A stretch of DNA of 64,000 nt from Rhodanobacter sp. LX-99 (lineage in GTDB: Bacteria; Pseudomonadota; Gammaproteobacteria; Xanthomonadales; Rhodanobacteraceae), in NCBI RefSeq assembly GCF_018599185.1, contig NZ_JAHFVL010000002.1, positions 558,001-622,000 on the forward strand, read 5' to 3'. Numbering within the stretch: position 1 is the first letter of the stretch; each line of letters begins with the position of its first letter. Positions 33,627-43,164 of this stretch are shown here, piece after piece. A program made the translations under genes and the position numbers. The notes under the pieces are model-generated. The model was not told the origin of the DNA, ran no database searches, and worked only from the letters and a program-made list of their open reading frames with translations.

Positions 33627-33808
33627 GGCTTGCCTCCTCTCTGTCGTTCCAGTTGTTCGACGCGGTTGCGCAGTGCCGATACCTCGCGGCGCAAGGCGTT
33701 TAGCTCCACAGACACACGCTTCACCAGATCAACGAACTGATCGCGGGTCACTGCTGCGTCAGGACGGTGGCGCTCGGCATGCCGGCGTGTGGCTGCCAGT
33801 TCATCCAT
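33623..33808 (-). CDS. Small coiled-coil protein, paralogue 3
   Basis: A 61-residue protein starting MDELAATRRHAERHRPDAA and ending in a heptad-rich helix (VELNALRREVSALRNRVEQL). The tail RVEQLERQRGGKP resembles those of the two genes before it, so the three probably arose by duplication. AAGGAGG precedes the chosen ATG (first base 33808); the open frame continues upstream without support. Its start overlaps the previous stop by 8 bp. Confidence 0.65.
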   Translation of the reverse strand: MDELAATRRHAERHRPDAAVTRDQFVDLVKRVSVELNALRREVSALRNRVEQLERQRGGKP

Positions 33809-33989
33809 GGTCGTCCTCCTTGCCACGCACCTGCTGCTCAAGGCGTTCAATACGTGCAAGGTTCTGCGCCAGGCGCACGCGGTACTTGCGTAGCTCCTTG
33901 TATACGGCATTGAGCAAGTCCACGACCTCGCCCATCGTGGCCTGCTGTGTGCGCTCCTTGGGCGTGACGTGTATGCGCAGGTCAGCCAT
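33801..33989 (-). CDS. Small coiled-coil protein, paralogue 2
   Basis: A 62-residue protein beginning MADLRIHVTPKERTQQATMG. Its C-terminal half is a predicted coiled coil (LLNAVYKELRKYRVRLAQNL, then RIERLEQQVRGKE). AAGGGAGG stands just before the ATG whose first base is 33989. It overlaps both neighbouring genes by 8 bp. No function is known to me. Confidence 0.65.
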   Translation of the reverse strand: MADLRIHVTPKERTQQATMGEVVDLLNAVYKELRKYRVRLAQNLARIERLEQQVRGKEDDHG

Positions 33990-34182
33990 GGCCGCCTCCC
34001 TTCGCGCTGGCCTGCTGCTCAAGCTGGGCGACGCGTCGCTGTAACTCTTTGTTCGCCTTCACCAGCAGCGACATGAAGGAGAGGAAGTAGCCGATAGTCA
34101 GCGGCCGCCCGTGCATCTCCTTGGGCACACCGGCAATGATGTCCTCGAAGGACGTAGGTGCTTCGGTTTTTTCTCGGCTCAT
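33982..34182 (-). CDS. Small coiled-coil protein, paralogue 1
   Basis: A 66-residue protein beginning MSREKTEAPTSFEDIIAGVP and ending in a heptad helix (LLVKANKELQRRVAQLEQQA) followed by a Gly/Lys tail. It starts 5 bp after the capsid stop. The ribosome-binding site (GGTGAT) is weaker than those of the next two genes, and a GTG 12 bp upstream is an alternative start. The place after a capsid gene fits a capsid-interacting protein, but this is inference. Confidence 0.6.
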   Translation of the reverse strand: MSREKTEAPTSFEDIIAGVPKEMHGRPLTIGYFLSFMSLLVKANKELQRRVAQLEQQASAKGGGHG

Positions 34183-34187
34183 GGCGA

Positions 34188-35207
34188 TCACCACTGCACG
34201 TCTTCGATCACGACCACGCCGGAGGCCCGCGTCACGTCAAAACCCAGCCAGCGGGTCACGAGCAATGCAGCGGAATCCGTCTGGAACAGGGACACCAGGT
34301 TCTGCGCGCCGTTGGCCGGGTCGGTCGCCAGTTGCAACGTCGCCTGGTCGCTGGCGTCCAGCATCGGGTCTTCCGCGTCGCCAGCAATGGCCGTGGCATC
34401 CAGCAGCACCGCCTTGCGGCCGTTGCTGTCGGCGGCCGGCACCTGGTCGCTGACCAGCACTGGCACGCCCGCCAACTCGCCACCGTTCGGCGTCATGGAC
34501 GGGAACGCCTGCTCGCCGGTCGTGGTGGCCTTCGTCGCCAGCCGATTCGCGGTATGCACATCAACCACGAGGTACGGTTTCCCAGTTGCCGAGATGTTCA
34601 CCGTCTCAAGCGCCGCACCAAGGTCAGCCAGGGGCGATGCCGAACCCGTCACCGACGATGCACCTGTGGCCACACGGGCGAGGAAGGCGGCGTTGGTGCC
34701 AGCCGCGACACCGTTACGCAGTTCCGTCGCCAGCAGGATGTTGCCGGCAGCCGTGGTGCCGTTAATCAGTTCTGACGTAAGGGCGACCAGCGCCTGCACC
34801 TTGAAGGGGTCAAGGTCTTGGCCATTGAACGCCAGGCTGCTGACGGGCGCGGGCGCGCCTTCGCCAACGACATGGCCTGCCGCCACCACCGTGGAAATGG
34901 CCAGGCGCTTCCGCAGCGGCACGCGACGCAGCACGTTGTCAGCGAGCAGGCGATCCAGCACGGACACGGCAGGAAGGGTTTCAACAAAGCCTGCGGCGAC
35001 CAGGGCATGACCGACCAGGTTGCCCGCCCAGCCCGCATCCGCGACGCTGCCGGCCGACATGGCCGAGCGCAGCACGGTGGCCACGCGAAACCCGTTCGAG
35101 CTCTGGTCGGCGTACTGCGCAGCCAGGGACAGCCGGCCGCCCGCCTTGGCGAGGCACTTCGCCATCAACACATAGTCAGCCACTTGGGCACTTAGGATCA
35201 TCGACAT
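34188..35207 (-). CDS. HK97-fold phage major capsid protein
   Basis: The 339-residue protein has the C-terminal pattern of HK97-type capsid proteins: VGEGAPAPVSSLAFNG, LTSELINGTTAAGNILLATEL, AFPSMTPNGGELAGVPVLVSDQVP and SLFQTDSAALLVTRWLGFDV. It begins almost directly with the mature shell domain; the N-terminal scaffolding segment of HK97 is absent. ATG 35207 has a consensus AAGGAGGT ribosome-binding site. No portal, terminase or head protease is present in the element. It could form satellite particles, remodel a helper capsid, or serve a domesticated role. Confidence 0.85.
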   Translation of the reverse strand: MSMILSAQVADYVLMAKCLAKAGGRLSLAAQYADQSSNGFRVATVLRSAMSAGSVADAGWAGNLVGHALVAAGFVETLPAVSVLDRLLADNVLRRVPLRKRLAISTVVAAGHVVGEGAPAPVSSLAFNGQDLDPFKVQALVALTSELINGTTAAGNILLATELRNGVAAGTNAAFLARVATGASSVTGSASPLADLGAALETVNISATGKPYLVVDVHTANRLATKATTTGEQAFPSMTPNGGELAGVPVLVSDQVPAADSNGRKAVLLDATAIAGDAEDPMLDASDQATLQLATDPANGAQNLVSLFQTDSAALLVTRWLGFDVTRASGVVVIEDVQW

Positions 35208-35352
35208 GGGAAACCTCCTTGGGTGTGACCACCGCACAACGCGATGGCGCAGCCCAAGGGTGTTGTCCTGGCCGAGATGGGCCTAGGTGAAAGCGTGATG
35301 GTTCGTGATGCCGCGCAACAGTCAGAAGACTGGTTGAGTTAGTCCGTGCTTG

Positions 35353-35913
35353 TTATCCCTGGAAGCCAAAAGACCGATAAGCGGCGTCGTCGTAAAACCC
35401 GAGGCCGCCGCCTCGCGGAAGCTTGTCGTGACTAAACTGACTGGTGGCATCCAGGAGTGCCTTCATATTGAAGGGGATGTGTATGACGCTAGCTGTTCCG
35501 TTGTTGATGCGGGAGGCTAGGGCCTGTGGCCAGTAGGAGCTGAAAGCACTGGGGACACGAATGGGAACAGACACTTCTGTATAAGCCGCGATGATGGGTA
35601 TCCCGTATTCGTCAACCGCTTTAGCAATCTCAAAAGGAACCCAGTCAGTATCAAGGCGTGTCGTCTTGCCTAGAATAAGCACCATGTTCTTAGAGTTACG
35701 AAGTCGCTCTAACAACGACCTCCGCAGGGTTTCCCGTGAACTAGAGTCTCGGACAGCCGATACCTTTTCGTGGCTGTTAACCATAGTGAAGTCAATGTCC
35801 TTGTTCTCCGACCACGCCTTCATTAGGTTGTAGTAGTCGATATCGGAGTTGCCACCTGGAATATTGGTTCCGTTGGCATGAAAAGCGATGTATGTGCCAT
35901 TCCGGTACGCCAT
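35353..35913 (-). CDS. thsB: TIR-like protein, probable Thoeris ThsB
   Basis: The 186-residue protein looks like the ThsB/DUF1863 branch of TIR domains: start TYIAFHANG, an alpha-helical segment with RRSLLERLRNSKNMVLILG, and WVPFEIAKAVDEYGIPIIAAY, in which E95 matches the catalytic Glu of TIR NADases. In Thoeris the TIR protein senses infection and makes an ADPR-derived signal; type II Thoeris makes histidine-ADPR. It overlaps the macro-domain gene by one base (TAATG), so the two are co-translated. The assignment rests on motif and context. Confidence 0.75.
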   Translation of the reverse strand: MAYRNGTYIAFHANGTNIPGGNSDIDYYNLMKAWSENKDIDFTMVNSHEKVSAVRDSSSRETLRRSLLERLRNSKNMVLILGKTTRLDTDWVPFEIAKAVDEYGIPIIAAYTEVSVPIRVPSAFSSYWPQALASRINNGTASVIHIPFNMKALLDATSQFSHDKLPRGGGLGFYDDAAYRSFGFQG

Positions 35914-36758
35914 TATTTTTCACTCCAGTATTTCTTGACATCTCGAAGATCTACATCGTCAAACCGATCGCGGTGAAGGACGATGCGAATCTTGCCCGTA
36001 ACCTCTTTCTCTTTTGTCTTGGTGATCGCCGACAATATGAGGAGATTGAGTAGATCGCGGGTAGGTAACCCGATTCCAGAAAGGCCGCTGCCGACCAGTG
36101 GCAAATTAACCGGATGCCCTCCCGCCTCAATGCGTGCGCGCTCCCAGGCGGCACCGAGTGCTGACCACAGAAGGGTCACGTCCGAAGATGCCTTGCACGT
36201 TTGGGGGTCCGAGCGGGTGAGGGCAAAAAGTAGGTATACATCTTGATTTACGCCAATGATTGCTGTCGTGCCAATTGGATAGGCGTTCTTCTTGCCTGCC
36301 ACCTTTTGCGTTGTAGTGAACGCGACCCCTTTAAGCTCTTTGTCGACAATCACGTCGAAAGATTCGGGGTGTCCTCCGAAGCAGCGCTTCAAGAAAATTC
36401 CGTGAAGGCTTTTATCCGAGACCGGCCTGCCAATCTCACTGTCGAAATAGTCATTAACAGCAATAAGCCGAACACCTTCCTGCTCAAACAGATCACCGAA
36501 TAATATTTCCAAGCATGTATTCGAGTTTGGAATAGGTAGTGCAACGCGAGAAGGTTTTGAAATTCTTTCCAAACCGAGCACCACGCCCAGGATGACGATA
36601 ATCGTCATGGGCAGTGGGCCTTCAATCTTTACCGTTGGTAGCAGGAACGTGACCGTTTTCGTCGCAGTGAAAATCAAGCTATAGGTTGTGAATACGCTCA
36701 GTGCCGCCTTTCGGGGTGACCTTTTGATCGCTCGCCATAGATCCTTTAACCAAGCCAT
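35913..36758 (-). CDS. thsA: Membrane-anchored macro-domain effector, probable type II ThsA
   Basis: The 281-residue protein has two transmembrane helices near the N-terminus (about 17-40 and 48-64) and a soluble macro-like domain (about 80-265) with DLFEQEGVRLIAVNDYFDS and the Gly-rich loop VGSGLSGIGLPTRDLL (222-237). This TM-TM-macro layout is that of type II Thoeris ThsA, in which the macro domain binds the TIR-made signal and the membrane part kills the cell. It is directly followed by the TIR gene. AT-rich codons mark it as foreign to the chromosome. Confidence 0.75.
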   Translation of the reverse strand: MAWLKDLWRAIKRSPRKAALSVFTTYSLIFTATKTVTFLLPTVKIEGPLPMTIIVILGVVLGLERISKPSRVALPIPNSNTCLEILFGDLFEQEGVRLIAVNDYFDSEIGRPVSDKSLHGIFLKRCFGGHPESFDVIVDKELKGVAFTTTQKVAGKKNAYPIGTTAIIGVNQDVYLLFALTRSDPQTCKASSDVTLLWSALGAAWERARIEAGGHPVNLPLVGSGLSGIGLPTRDLLNLLILSAITKTKEKEVTGKIRIVLHRDRFDDVDLRDVKKYWSEK

Positions 36759-36797
36759 AACTCACCTGTATTTTGTTCTTGTCTGCGATGCGGTCGC

Positions 36798-37157
36798 TTA
36801 TCGCTCTTGATTGGTCTGTGAGGGAGAAGTGAACTTGATCGCCTCACCCTCAACCACAACGTGCCGGTCATTGTTGCTGCGGTCGCTGCGCACGATCACC
36901 GCATCCGCGCCAATCTCCGCTCCTGCTGCCTGTAGCTGCGGGATGGCGTCGCTAACCGTAGGGTCAGTCCAGCCGGGCTTGTAGCGGTTAGCGGAGACGA
37001 TGCCGATGGAGGTGTACGCGCGCTGCGGCGGCGAGTAGAGGATTTGTACCTGGCTGGCGTTCGTCGGCGCGTAAGGCGTCGGCAGATTGCTATGTGCCTG
37101 GTACGTGCTGCACCCGGCGAGCGCGCCGACAAGCGCGATGCCCACAAGAATCTTCAT
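36798..37157 (-). CDS. Small lipoprotein of unknown function
   Basis: The 119-residue protein begins MKILVGIALVGALAGCST, a lipoprotein signal peptide with Cys at 16 in lipobox LAGC. The mature part (AYTSIGIVSANRYKPG, AGAEIGADAVIVRSD) has the IGADAVIV pattern found in several small envelope lipoproteins. The ATG whose first base is 37157 has AGGGGAC upstream; an in-frame ATG 48 bp earlier is less likely. It stands 39 bp before the probable Thoeris pair on the same strand, so it may be cargo of the same operon. Confidence 0.7.
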   Translation of the reverse strand: MKILVGIALVGALAGCSTYQAHSNLPTPYAPTNASQVQILYSPPQRAYTSIGIVSANRYKPGWTDPTVSDAIPQLQAAGAEIGADAVIVRSDRSNNDRHVVVEGEAIKFTSPSQTNQER

Positions 37158-37243
37158 GTTGTCCCCTGTTGCCGCCCTCATCGAAGGCATGCCGTAAGTA
37201 TTCACCTATCAAGGGCCAGGTGCCACTAGGTGAAGGCGTGTAG

Positions 37244-37270
37244 AAAAAAAGCCCCCGCATATGCGAGGGC
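37244..37270 (-). terminator. Terminator after the 46-residue gene
   Basis: On the minus strand GCCCTCGCATATGCGGGGGC (one mismatch in the stem) is followed by seven T. It separates the short gene from the lipoprotein gene, so the two are not simply one transcript. Confidence 0.75.
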
Positions 37271-37277
37271 CTGGTCG

Positions 37278-37418
37278 CTACTTTTTCTTCGGTGGAGCCG
37301 GTGGCGGCCGGTTGTGCTCTTTCTCGGTCGTCTTCGGGTGCTTATCGGCGTACTTCTCGGTGACGAACTTTCCAGTGCCAGAATCACGGAAGTTCGGCGG
37401 CCCTTTCTTACTGGACAT
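37278..37418 (-). CDS. Small basic protein of 46 residues, unknown function
   Basis: Begins MSSKKGPPNFRDSGTGKFVT and ends in a Pro/Lys tail (PPPAPPKKK). The GTGKFVTEKYA core looks like a widespread family of very short uncharacterised bacterial proteins. AGGAAC lies before the ATG whose first base is 37418; the open frame extends 53 codons further upstream but without a ribosome-binding site or coding character. Confidence 0.6.
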   Translation of the reverse strand: MSSKKGPPNFRDSGTGKFVTEKYADKHPKTTEKEHNRPPPAPPKKK

Positions 37419-37469
37419 GACCTGTTCCTTTGCTTGCCCGGCATTGGGCGGCTCCATTATCCACGGCCA

Positions 37470-37488
37470 TGTCTCACCCGTTGAGACA
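37470..37488. promoter_or_regulatory. Short inverted repeat upstream of the 46-residue gene
   Basis: TGTCTCA and TGAGACA flank 5 bp, about 55 bp before the start of the small minus-strand gene. It could be an operator; nothing else supports this. Confidence 0.3.
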
Positions 37489-37617
37489 GTGCGAGCTTGC
37501 GCCCTTGCGCAGGGCCTCCACGGCGCGCTGCGCGGGCCTTGTAGCCACGGGCGCATGTTGCTGGTGCGGAAGGGCATGCGGGGCGCGTGGGCAGCGTGTG
37601 CGAGGCCACGCGAAATT

Positions 37618-37637
37618 CGTACACCAGTCGTACACAG
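37618..37637 (+). repeat. Paired CGTACAC repeats near the right end
   Basis: CGTACACCAG (37618-37627) and CGTACACAG (37629-37637) repeat with an 11-bp period, matching the pair at 28084-28103 in sequence, orientation and spacing. Candidate integrase arm sites. Confidence 0.6.
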
Positions 37638-37667
37638 CGAAAAACTGGCCTGGCGCTAGGCAAGAAA

Positions 37668-37697
37668 AAAGGGCTACGCTTTTCGGCGTAACCCTTT
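37668..37697 (-). terminator. Element-borne terminator for tRNA-Ser(CGA)
   Basis: On the minus strand a 12-bp stem (AAAGGGTTACGCC/GCGTAGCCCTTT, one mismatch) is followed by TTT and then CTTG. It lies 8 bp beyond the CCA end of tRNA-Ser and inside the element, replacing the host terminator now found at 27840-27877. Confidence 0.82.
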
Positions 37698-37705
37698 GTA
37701 TTCAT

Positions 37706-37795
<90 letters not shown>

Positions 37796-37906
37796 GGTGC
37801 GGTGCATGGTGGCGCATGCGAGCCGGGAATCATACGCGAGCGAACTTGCCGTGACAACAACCGGGTCTTCCGGCATGCTGCAACGGCTCGCACCTACTGA
37901 AAGCCC

Positions 37907-38608
37907 ATGATCGAATTCGGACACGGAACGCATGTCGGCCTGCGCCGCACGCGCAATGAGGATACTTATTACGCCGGTGCCTCGCTCGGCCTGTTCCTGG
38001 TGGCCGACGGCATGGGCGGGCACCAGCATGGCGAGGTGGCGTCGGCGCTGGTGCGGGATGCCGTCGTCGGCCTGGTCGGCCAGGGGCACAGCCTGATCGA
38101 GGCCGTGCACGGCGCTGCTGAGCGGTTGCTTGCGCACACCCGGCCTCGTTTCGATGTGTTGCCGATGGGCACCACCATCGCCGTGCTGCGGATCATCGGC
38201 GACGGTTACGAAGTCGCCTGGGTCGGCGACAGCCGGATCTACCAGTGGAAGAAGGAGCTGCGGCAGATCAGCCACGACCACTCGCTGGTGCAGACGCTGG
38301 TCGAGGCCGGCCAGCTCGACCCGGCGCAGGCCGCCCAGCATCCGCAGCGCAACGTGCTGACCCAGGCGCTGGGCGTGACCGCCATCGAGCAACTGCACAT
38401 CGGCATGGCGCGTGGCCAGCTGGAACCGGGCATGGGTTTCCTGCTGTGCAGCGACGGCTTGACCGAGGGCGTCAGCGACGCCTCGATCGCGCGCACGGTG
38501 GCGCGGACCGACCTGGCCGCCCAGGAATGCGTGGATCAGCTGTTGTTGAGCGCTCTCGACAGTGGCGGTGACGACAACGTCACGGTGCTGATCGTGCGCT
38601 GCAGCTGA
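37907..38608 (+). CDS. PP2C-family serine/threonine protein phosphatase
   Basis: Metal-dependent protein phosphatase of the Stp/PrpC type. The 233 residues hold the PP2C motifs in order: RRTRNEDTYY (metal-binding D19), VADGMGGH (D34), TTIAVLRI, AWVGDSRIY, CSDGLTEG and GGDDNVTVLIV. No membrane segment or extra domain is present. No partner kinase lies nearby. It is the first host gene after the element and is convergent with ppsA across a terminator. Confidence 0.9.
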   Translation: MIEFGHGTHVGLRRTRNEDTYYAGASLGLFLVADGMGGHQHGEVASALVRDAVVGLVGQGHSLIEAVHGAAERLLAHTRPRFDVLPMGTTIAVLRIIGDGYEVAWVGDSRIYQWKKELRQISHDHSLVQTLVEAGQLDPAQAAQHPQRNVLTQALGVTAIEQLHIGMARGQLEPGMGFLLCSDGLTEGVSDASIARTVARTDLAAQECVDQLLLSALDSGGDDNVTVLIVRCS

Positions 38609-38640
38609 ATCCGGTTTCCGGATTCCCCCTGCCGCAAAAA

Positions 38641-38666
38641 ACAAGGGCCGCTTTCGCGGCCCTTGT
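38641..38666. terminator. Bidirectional terminator between the PP2C gene and ppsA
   Basis: An 11-bp perfect stem ACAAGGGCCGC/GCGGCCCTTGT with loop TTTC lies between the convergent stops, preceded by an A-run that serves ppsA on the minus strand. Confidence 0.85.
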
Positions 38667-38680
38667 GCTTCAGGCGTCGA

Positions 38681-41059
<2,379 letters not shown>

Positions 41060-41278
41060 GGGTGTCTCCTCAGGAAGCTCTGCAGGTAAGTGGAATGGGC
41101 GCGGCACGAAGGCCCGAAGCGGGTTGCAAAGAACTGGTATTGTCCGCTGCGGATGGTGCGCAGCACAAGAAGACCAATGCCGGAAGATGTCATTCCAACG
41201 GCATACCAGTCAGCTGGCGGTGGATTTCATGCTTGCGCTAAGGTGCAGGCAAATGCTTCCCCGCCATCAGGACCCTGT

Positions 41279-42094
41279 ATGCAGCGAACGGTTTTTTTCA
41301 TCTCCGATTCCACTGGTATCACCGCGGAGACGATCGGCAACAGCATCCTGGCGCAGTTCGAAGGCGTGCAGTTCGACAAGCATCGGCTGCCGTTCACCGA
41401 CAACGCGCACAAGGCGGAAACCGCTGCGCTGCGGATCAAGACCAAGTACGCGCAAAGCGGGCAGCGGCCGATCGTGGTCAACACCATGGCCGACCGTGCG
41501 CTGTGCGAGATCGTGGCCGCCAGCGGCGCCCTGATGCTGGACGTGTTCGCGCCGTTCATCGGTCCGCTGGAGGACGAACTGGGAACCAAGCGCACCGGCC
41601 TGGTAAACCGCTCGCACGGCCTGGTCGATTTCGACAAGTACGAGGCGCGCATCAATGCGACCAACTACGCGCTCTCGCATGACGACGGCATCGATGTGAA
41701 TTATGCCGAGGCCGACCTGATCCTGGTCGGCGTGTCGCGCTCCGGCAAGACGCCGACCTGCCTTTACATGGCCTTGCATTACGGCGTCAGCGCCGCCAAC
41801 TATCCGCTGACCGACGAGGACCTCGAGAAGCTCGAACTGCCGGCGCGCCTGCGGCCGTACCGGGATCGGCTGTATGGACTGACCATCGATCCGGTTCGGC
41901 TGGCGCAGATCCGCGAACAGCGCCGCGCCGGCAGCCGCTACGCCACCTTGCAGCAGTGTCGCTGGGAGCTGGAGCAGGCCGACCGTCTGATGCGCCAGGC
42001 CAACATTCCCAGCCTCAACACCACGCACGTGTCGATCGAGGAGATCGCCAGCAAGATCTTCGACCGCTTCGGTATCGAGCGGACCATGTTCTGA
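41279..42094 (+). CDS. ppsR: PEP synthase regulatory protein (kinase/pyrophosphorylase)
   Basis: Bifunctional DUF299 enzyme that inactivates PpsA by ADP-dependent phosphorylation and reactivates it by Pi-dependent dephosphorylation. The 271 residues start MQRTVFFISDSTGITAETIG and contain the P-loop GVSRSGKT (151-158). The ATG at 41279 is the conserved start; the longer frame upstream runs through the ppsA-ppsR intergenic region. The head-to-head arrangement with ppsA is the usual one. Confidence 0.95.
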   Translation: MQRTVFFISDSTGITAETIGNSILAQFEGVQFDKHRLPFTDNAHKAETAALRIKTKYAQSGQRPIVVNTMADRALCEIVAASGALMLDVFAPFIGPLEDELGTKRTGLVNRSHGLVDFDKYEARINATNYALSHDDGIDVNYAEADLILVGVSRSGKTPTCLYMALHYGVSAANYPLTDEDLEKLELPARLRPYRDRLYGLTIDPVRLAQIREQRRAGSRYATLQQCRWELEQADRLMRQANIPSLNTTHVSIEEIASKIFDRFGIERTMF

Positions 42095-42125
42095 CTGATT
42101 GCCACCTGGAGTTTGCGCGCCCGCC

Positions 42126-42614
42126 ATGAGCGTCGTACTGGACAACCGCAACAGCCTGCTGCCAGGACGCTTCGAGTTCCTGATGGGGCTGTATGCGGAA
42201 AACTACCACCGGCTGACGCGGCTGTTCGCGCCGCAGCAGCTGGCGCCGGGCCGGTATGTCTCCGACGTGGGCGACGGACTCGACGTGCACCTGCACGTGC
42301 AGGAGTGCCACCCGTACACGCTGGAGCTGGAGCTCACCTACGATTTCGTCGACGCGCATACCGGCCAGCGCGCGCCGTCGGCGCAGTTGCGCATGTATAC
42401 CGATGCGCATGTGGCCGAGGCCTTGCACTGCCATCCCGGCCGGCACCTGTGGCAGGTGCTGGGGCCGTTCTCGCCGGCACACACCGTGTTCCAGCATCGC
42501 CTGCGCATGAACGGATTCCTGTCGCGCTGGCTGGAGTACCTGGCGGAGCAGGGACATTCCATCGGCACGCTGGAACCGCAAACGGGACAATCGGAAAGCG
42601 GCGGCCTCGTTTGA
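42126..42614 (+). CDS. DUF1249 family protein (YqiB-like)
   Basis: A 162-residue cytosolic protein with the DUF1249 pattern: FLMGLYAENYHRLTRLF near the start, DVHLHVQECHPYTLELELTY and ARMYTDA-like QLRMYTDAHVAEAL. Function is unknown across the family. In E. coli yqiB lies beside nudF and cpdA; here it follows ppsR by 31 bp and is probably co-transcribed with it. Confidence 0.8.
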   Translation: MSVVLDNRNSLLPGRFEFLMGLYAENYHRLTRLFAPQQLAPGRYVSDVGDGLDVHLHVQECHPYTLELELTYDFVDAHTGQRAPSAQLRMYTDAHVAEALHCHPGRHLWQVLGPFSPAHTVFQHRLRMNGFLSRWLEYLAEQGHSIGTLEPQTGQSESGGLV

Positions 42615-42683
42615 AAGTGCGGCCAGGGGATGGCCGCTTTTTGACTTTCTCGCGCTCAGGGATGAGCGCACAAGTACGTCACA

Positions 42684-42714
42684 GCAAAAAGCCCGCGCAA
42701 GGCGGGCTTTTTGC
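42684..42714. terminator. Bidirectional terminator between the DUF1249 gene and the tRNA cluster
   Basis: A 13-bp stem GCAAAAAGCCCGC/GCGGGCTTTTTGC with a 5-nt loop. It serves the DUF1249 gene from the left and the minus-strand tRNA operon from the right. Confidence 0.88.
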
Positions 42715-42722
42715 TTGAATAG

Positions 42723-42799
42723 TGGCGGAGTGGACGGGACTCGAACCCGCGACCTCCGGCGTGACAGGCCAGCATTCTAACCAACTGAACTACCACTCC
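42723..42799 (-). tRNA. tRNA-Asp(GTC), copy 2
   Basis: 77 nt with acceptor GGAGTGG/CCACTCC, anticodon GTC and encoded CCA. One D-loop base differs from copy 1 at 21398-21474. Last gene of a minus-strand Ala-Glu-Asp cluster. Confidence 0.97.
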
Positions 42800-42835
42800 G
42801 CATTTGCAACAGCTTCCAGCTTCTGCGAGCCAACT

Positions 42836-42911
42836 TGGCGTCCCCACGGGGATTCGAACCCCGGTCGCCACCGTGAAAGGGTGATGTCCTAGGCCTCTAG
42901 ACGATGGGGAC
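42836..42911 (-). tRNA. tRNA-Glu(TTC)
   Basis: 76 nt with acceptor GTCCCCA/TGGGGAC, anticodon loop CTTTCAC (anticodon TTC), D arm with TCTAGAGGCCTAGGA and encoded CCA. Confidence 0.97.
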
Positions 42912-42920
42912 GGATTAAGT

Positions 42921-42996
42921 TGGTGGAGCCAGGCGGGATCGAACCGCCGACCTCCTGCATGCCATGCAGGCGCTCTCCCAGCTGAGCTATGGCCCC
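42921..42996 (-). tRNA. tRNA-Ala(GGC)
   Basis: 76 nt with acceptor GGGGCCA/TGGCTCC (one G-T pair), anticodon stem CCTGC/GCAGG around loop ATGGCAT (anticodon GGC) and encoded CCA. First gene of the three-tRNA cluster. Confidence 0.97.
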
Positions 42997-43164
42997 GCCG
43001 CTGGAAGCCGAGAAGAATAGGTGCGGGCCACATATCCGTCAAGCTTTTTTTCAGCATCCCGGCGAGGGAATCGTCCGTCGCCACCACCTTGTTCGATGAC
43101 CGGCCGAGTACCGCCGTGCTTCGTTTAAGCTGCAGCGACTCGCGTCGTTTTGAAGAATTGACGA

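Noticed and set aside
37419..37577. A 53-residue N-terminal extension of the 46-residue protein
   Set aside because: It has no ribosome-binding site and Arg/Pro/Trp-rich non-coding composition; a good ribosome-binding site precedes the internal ATG.
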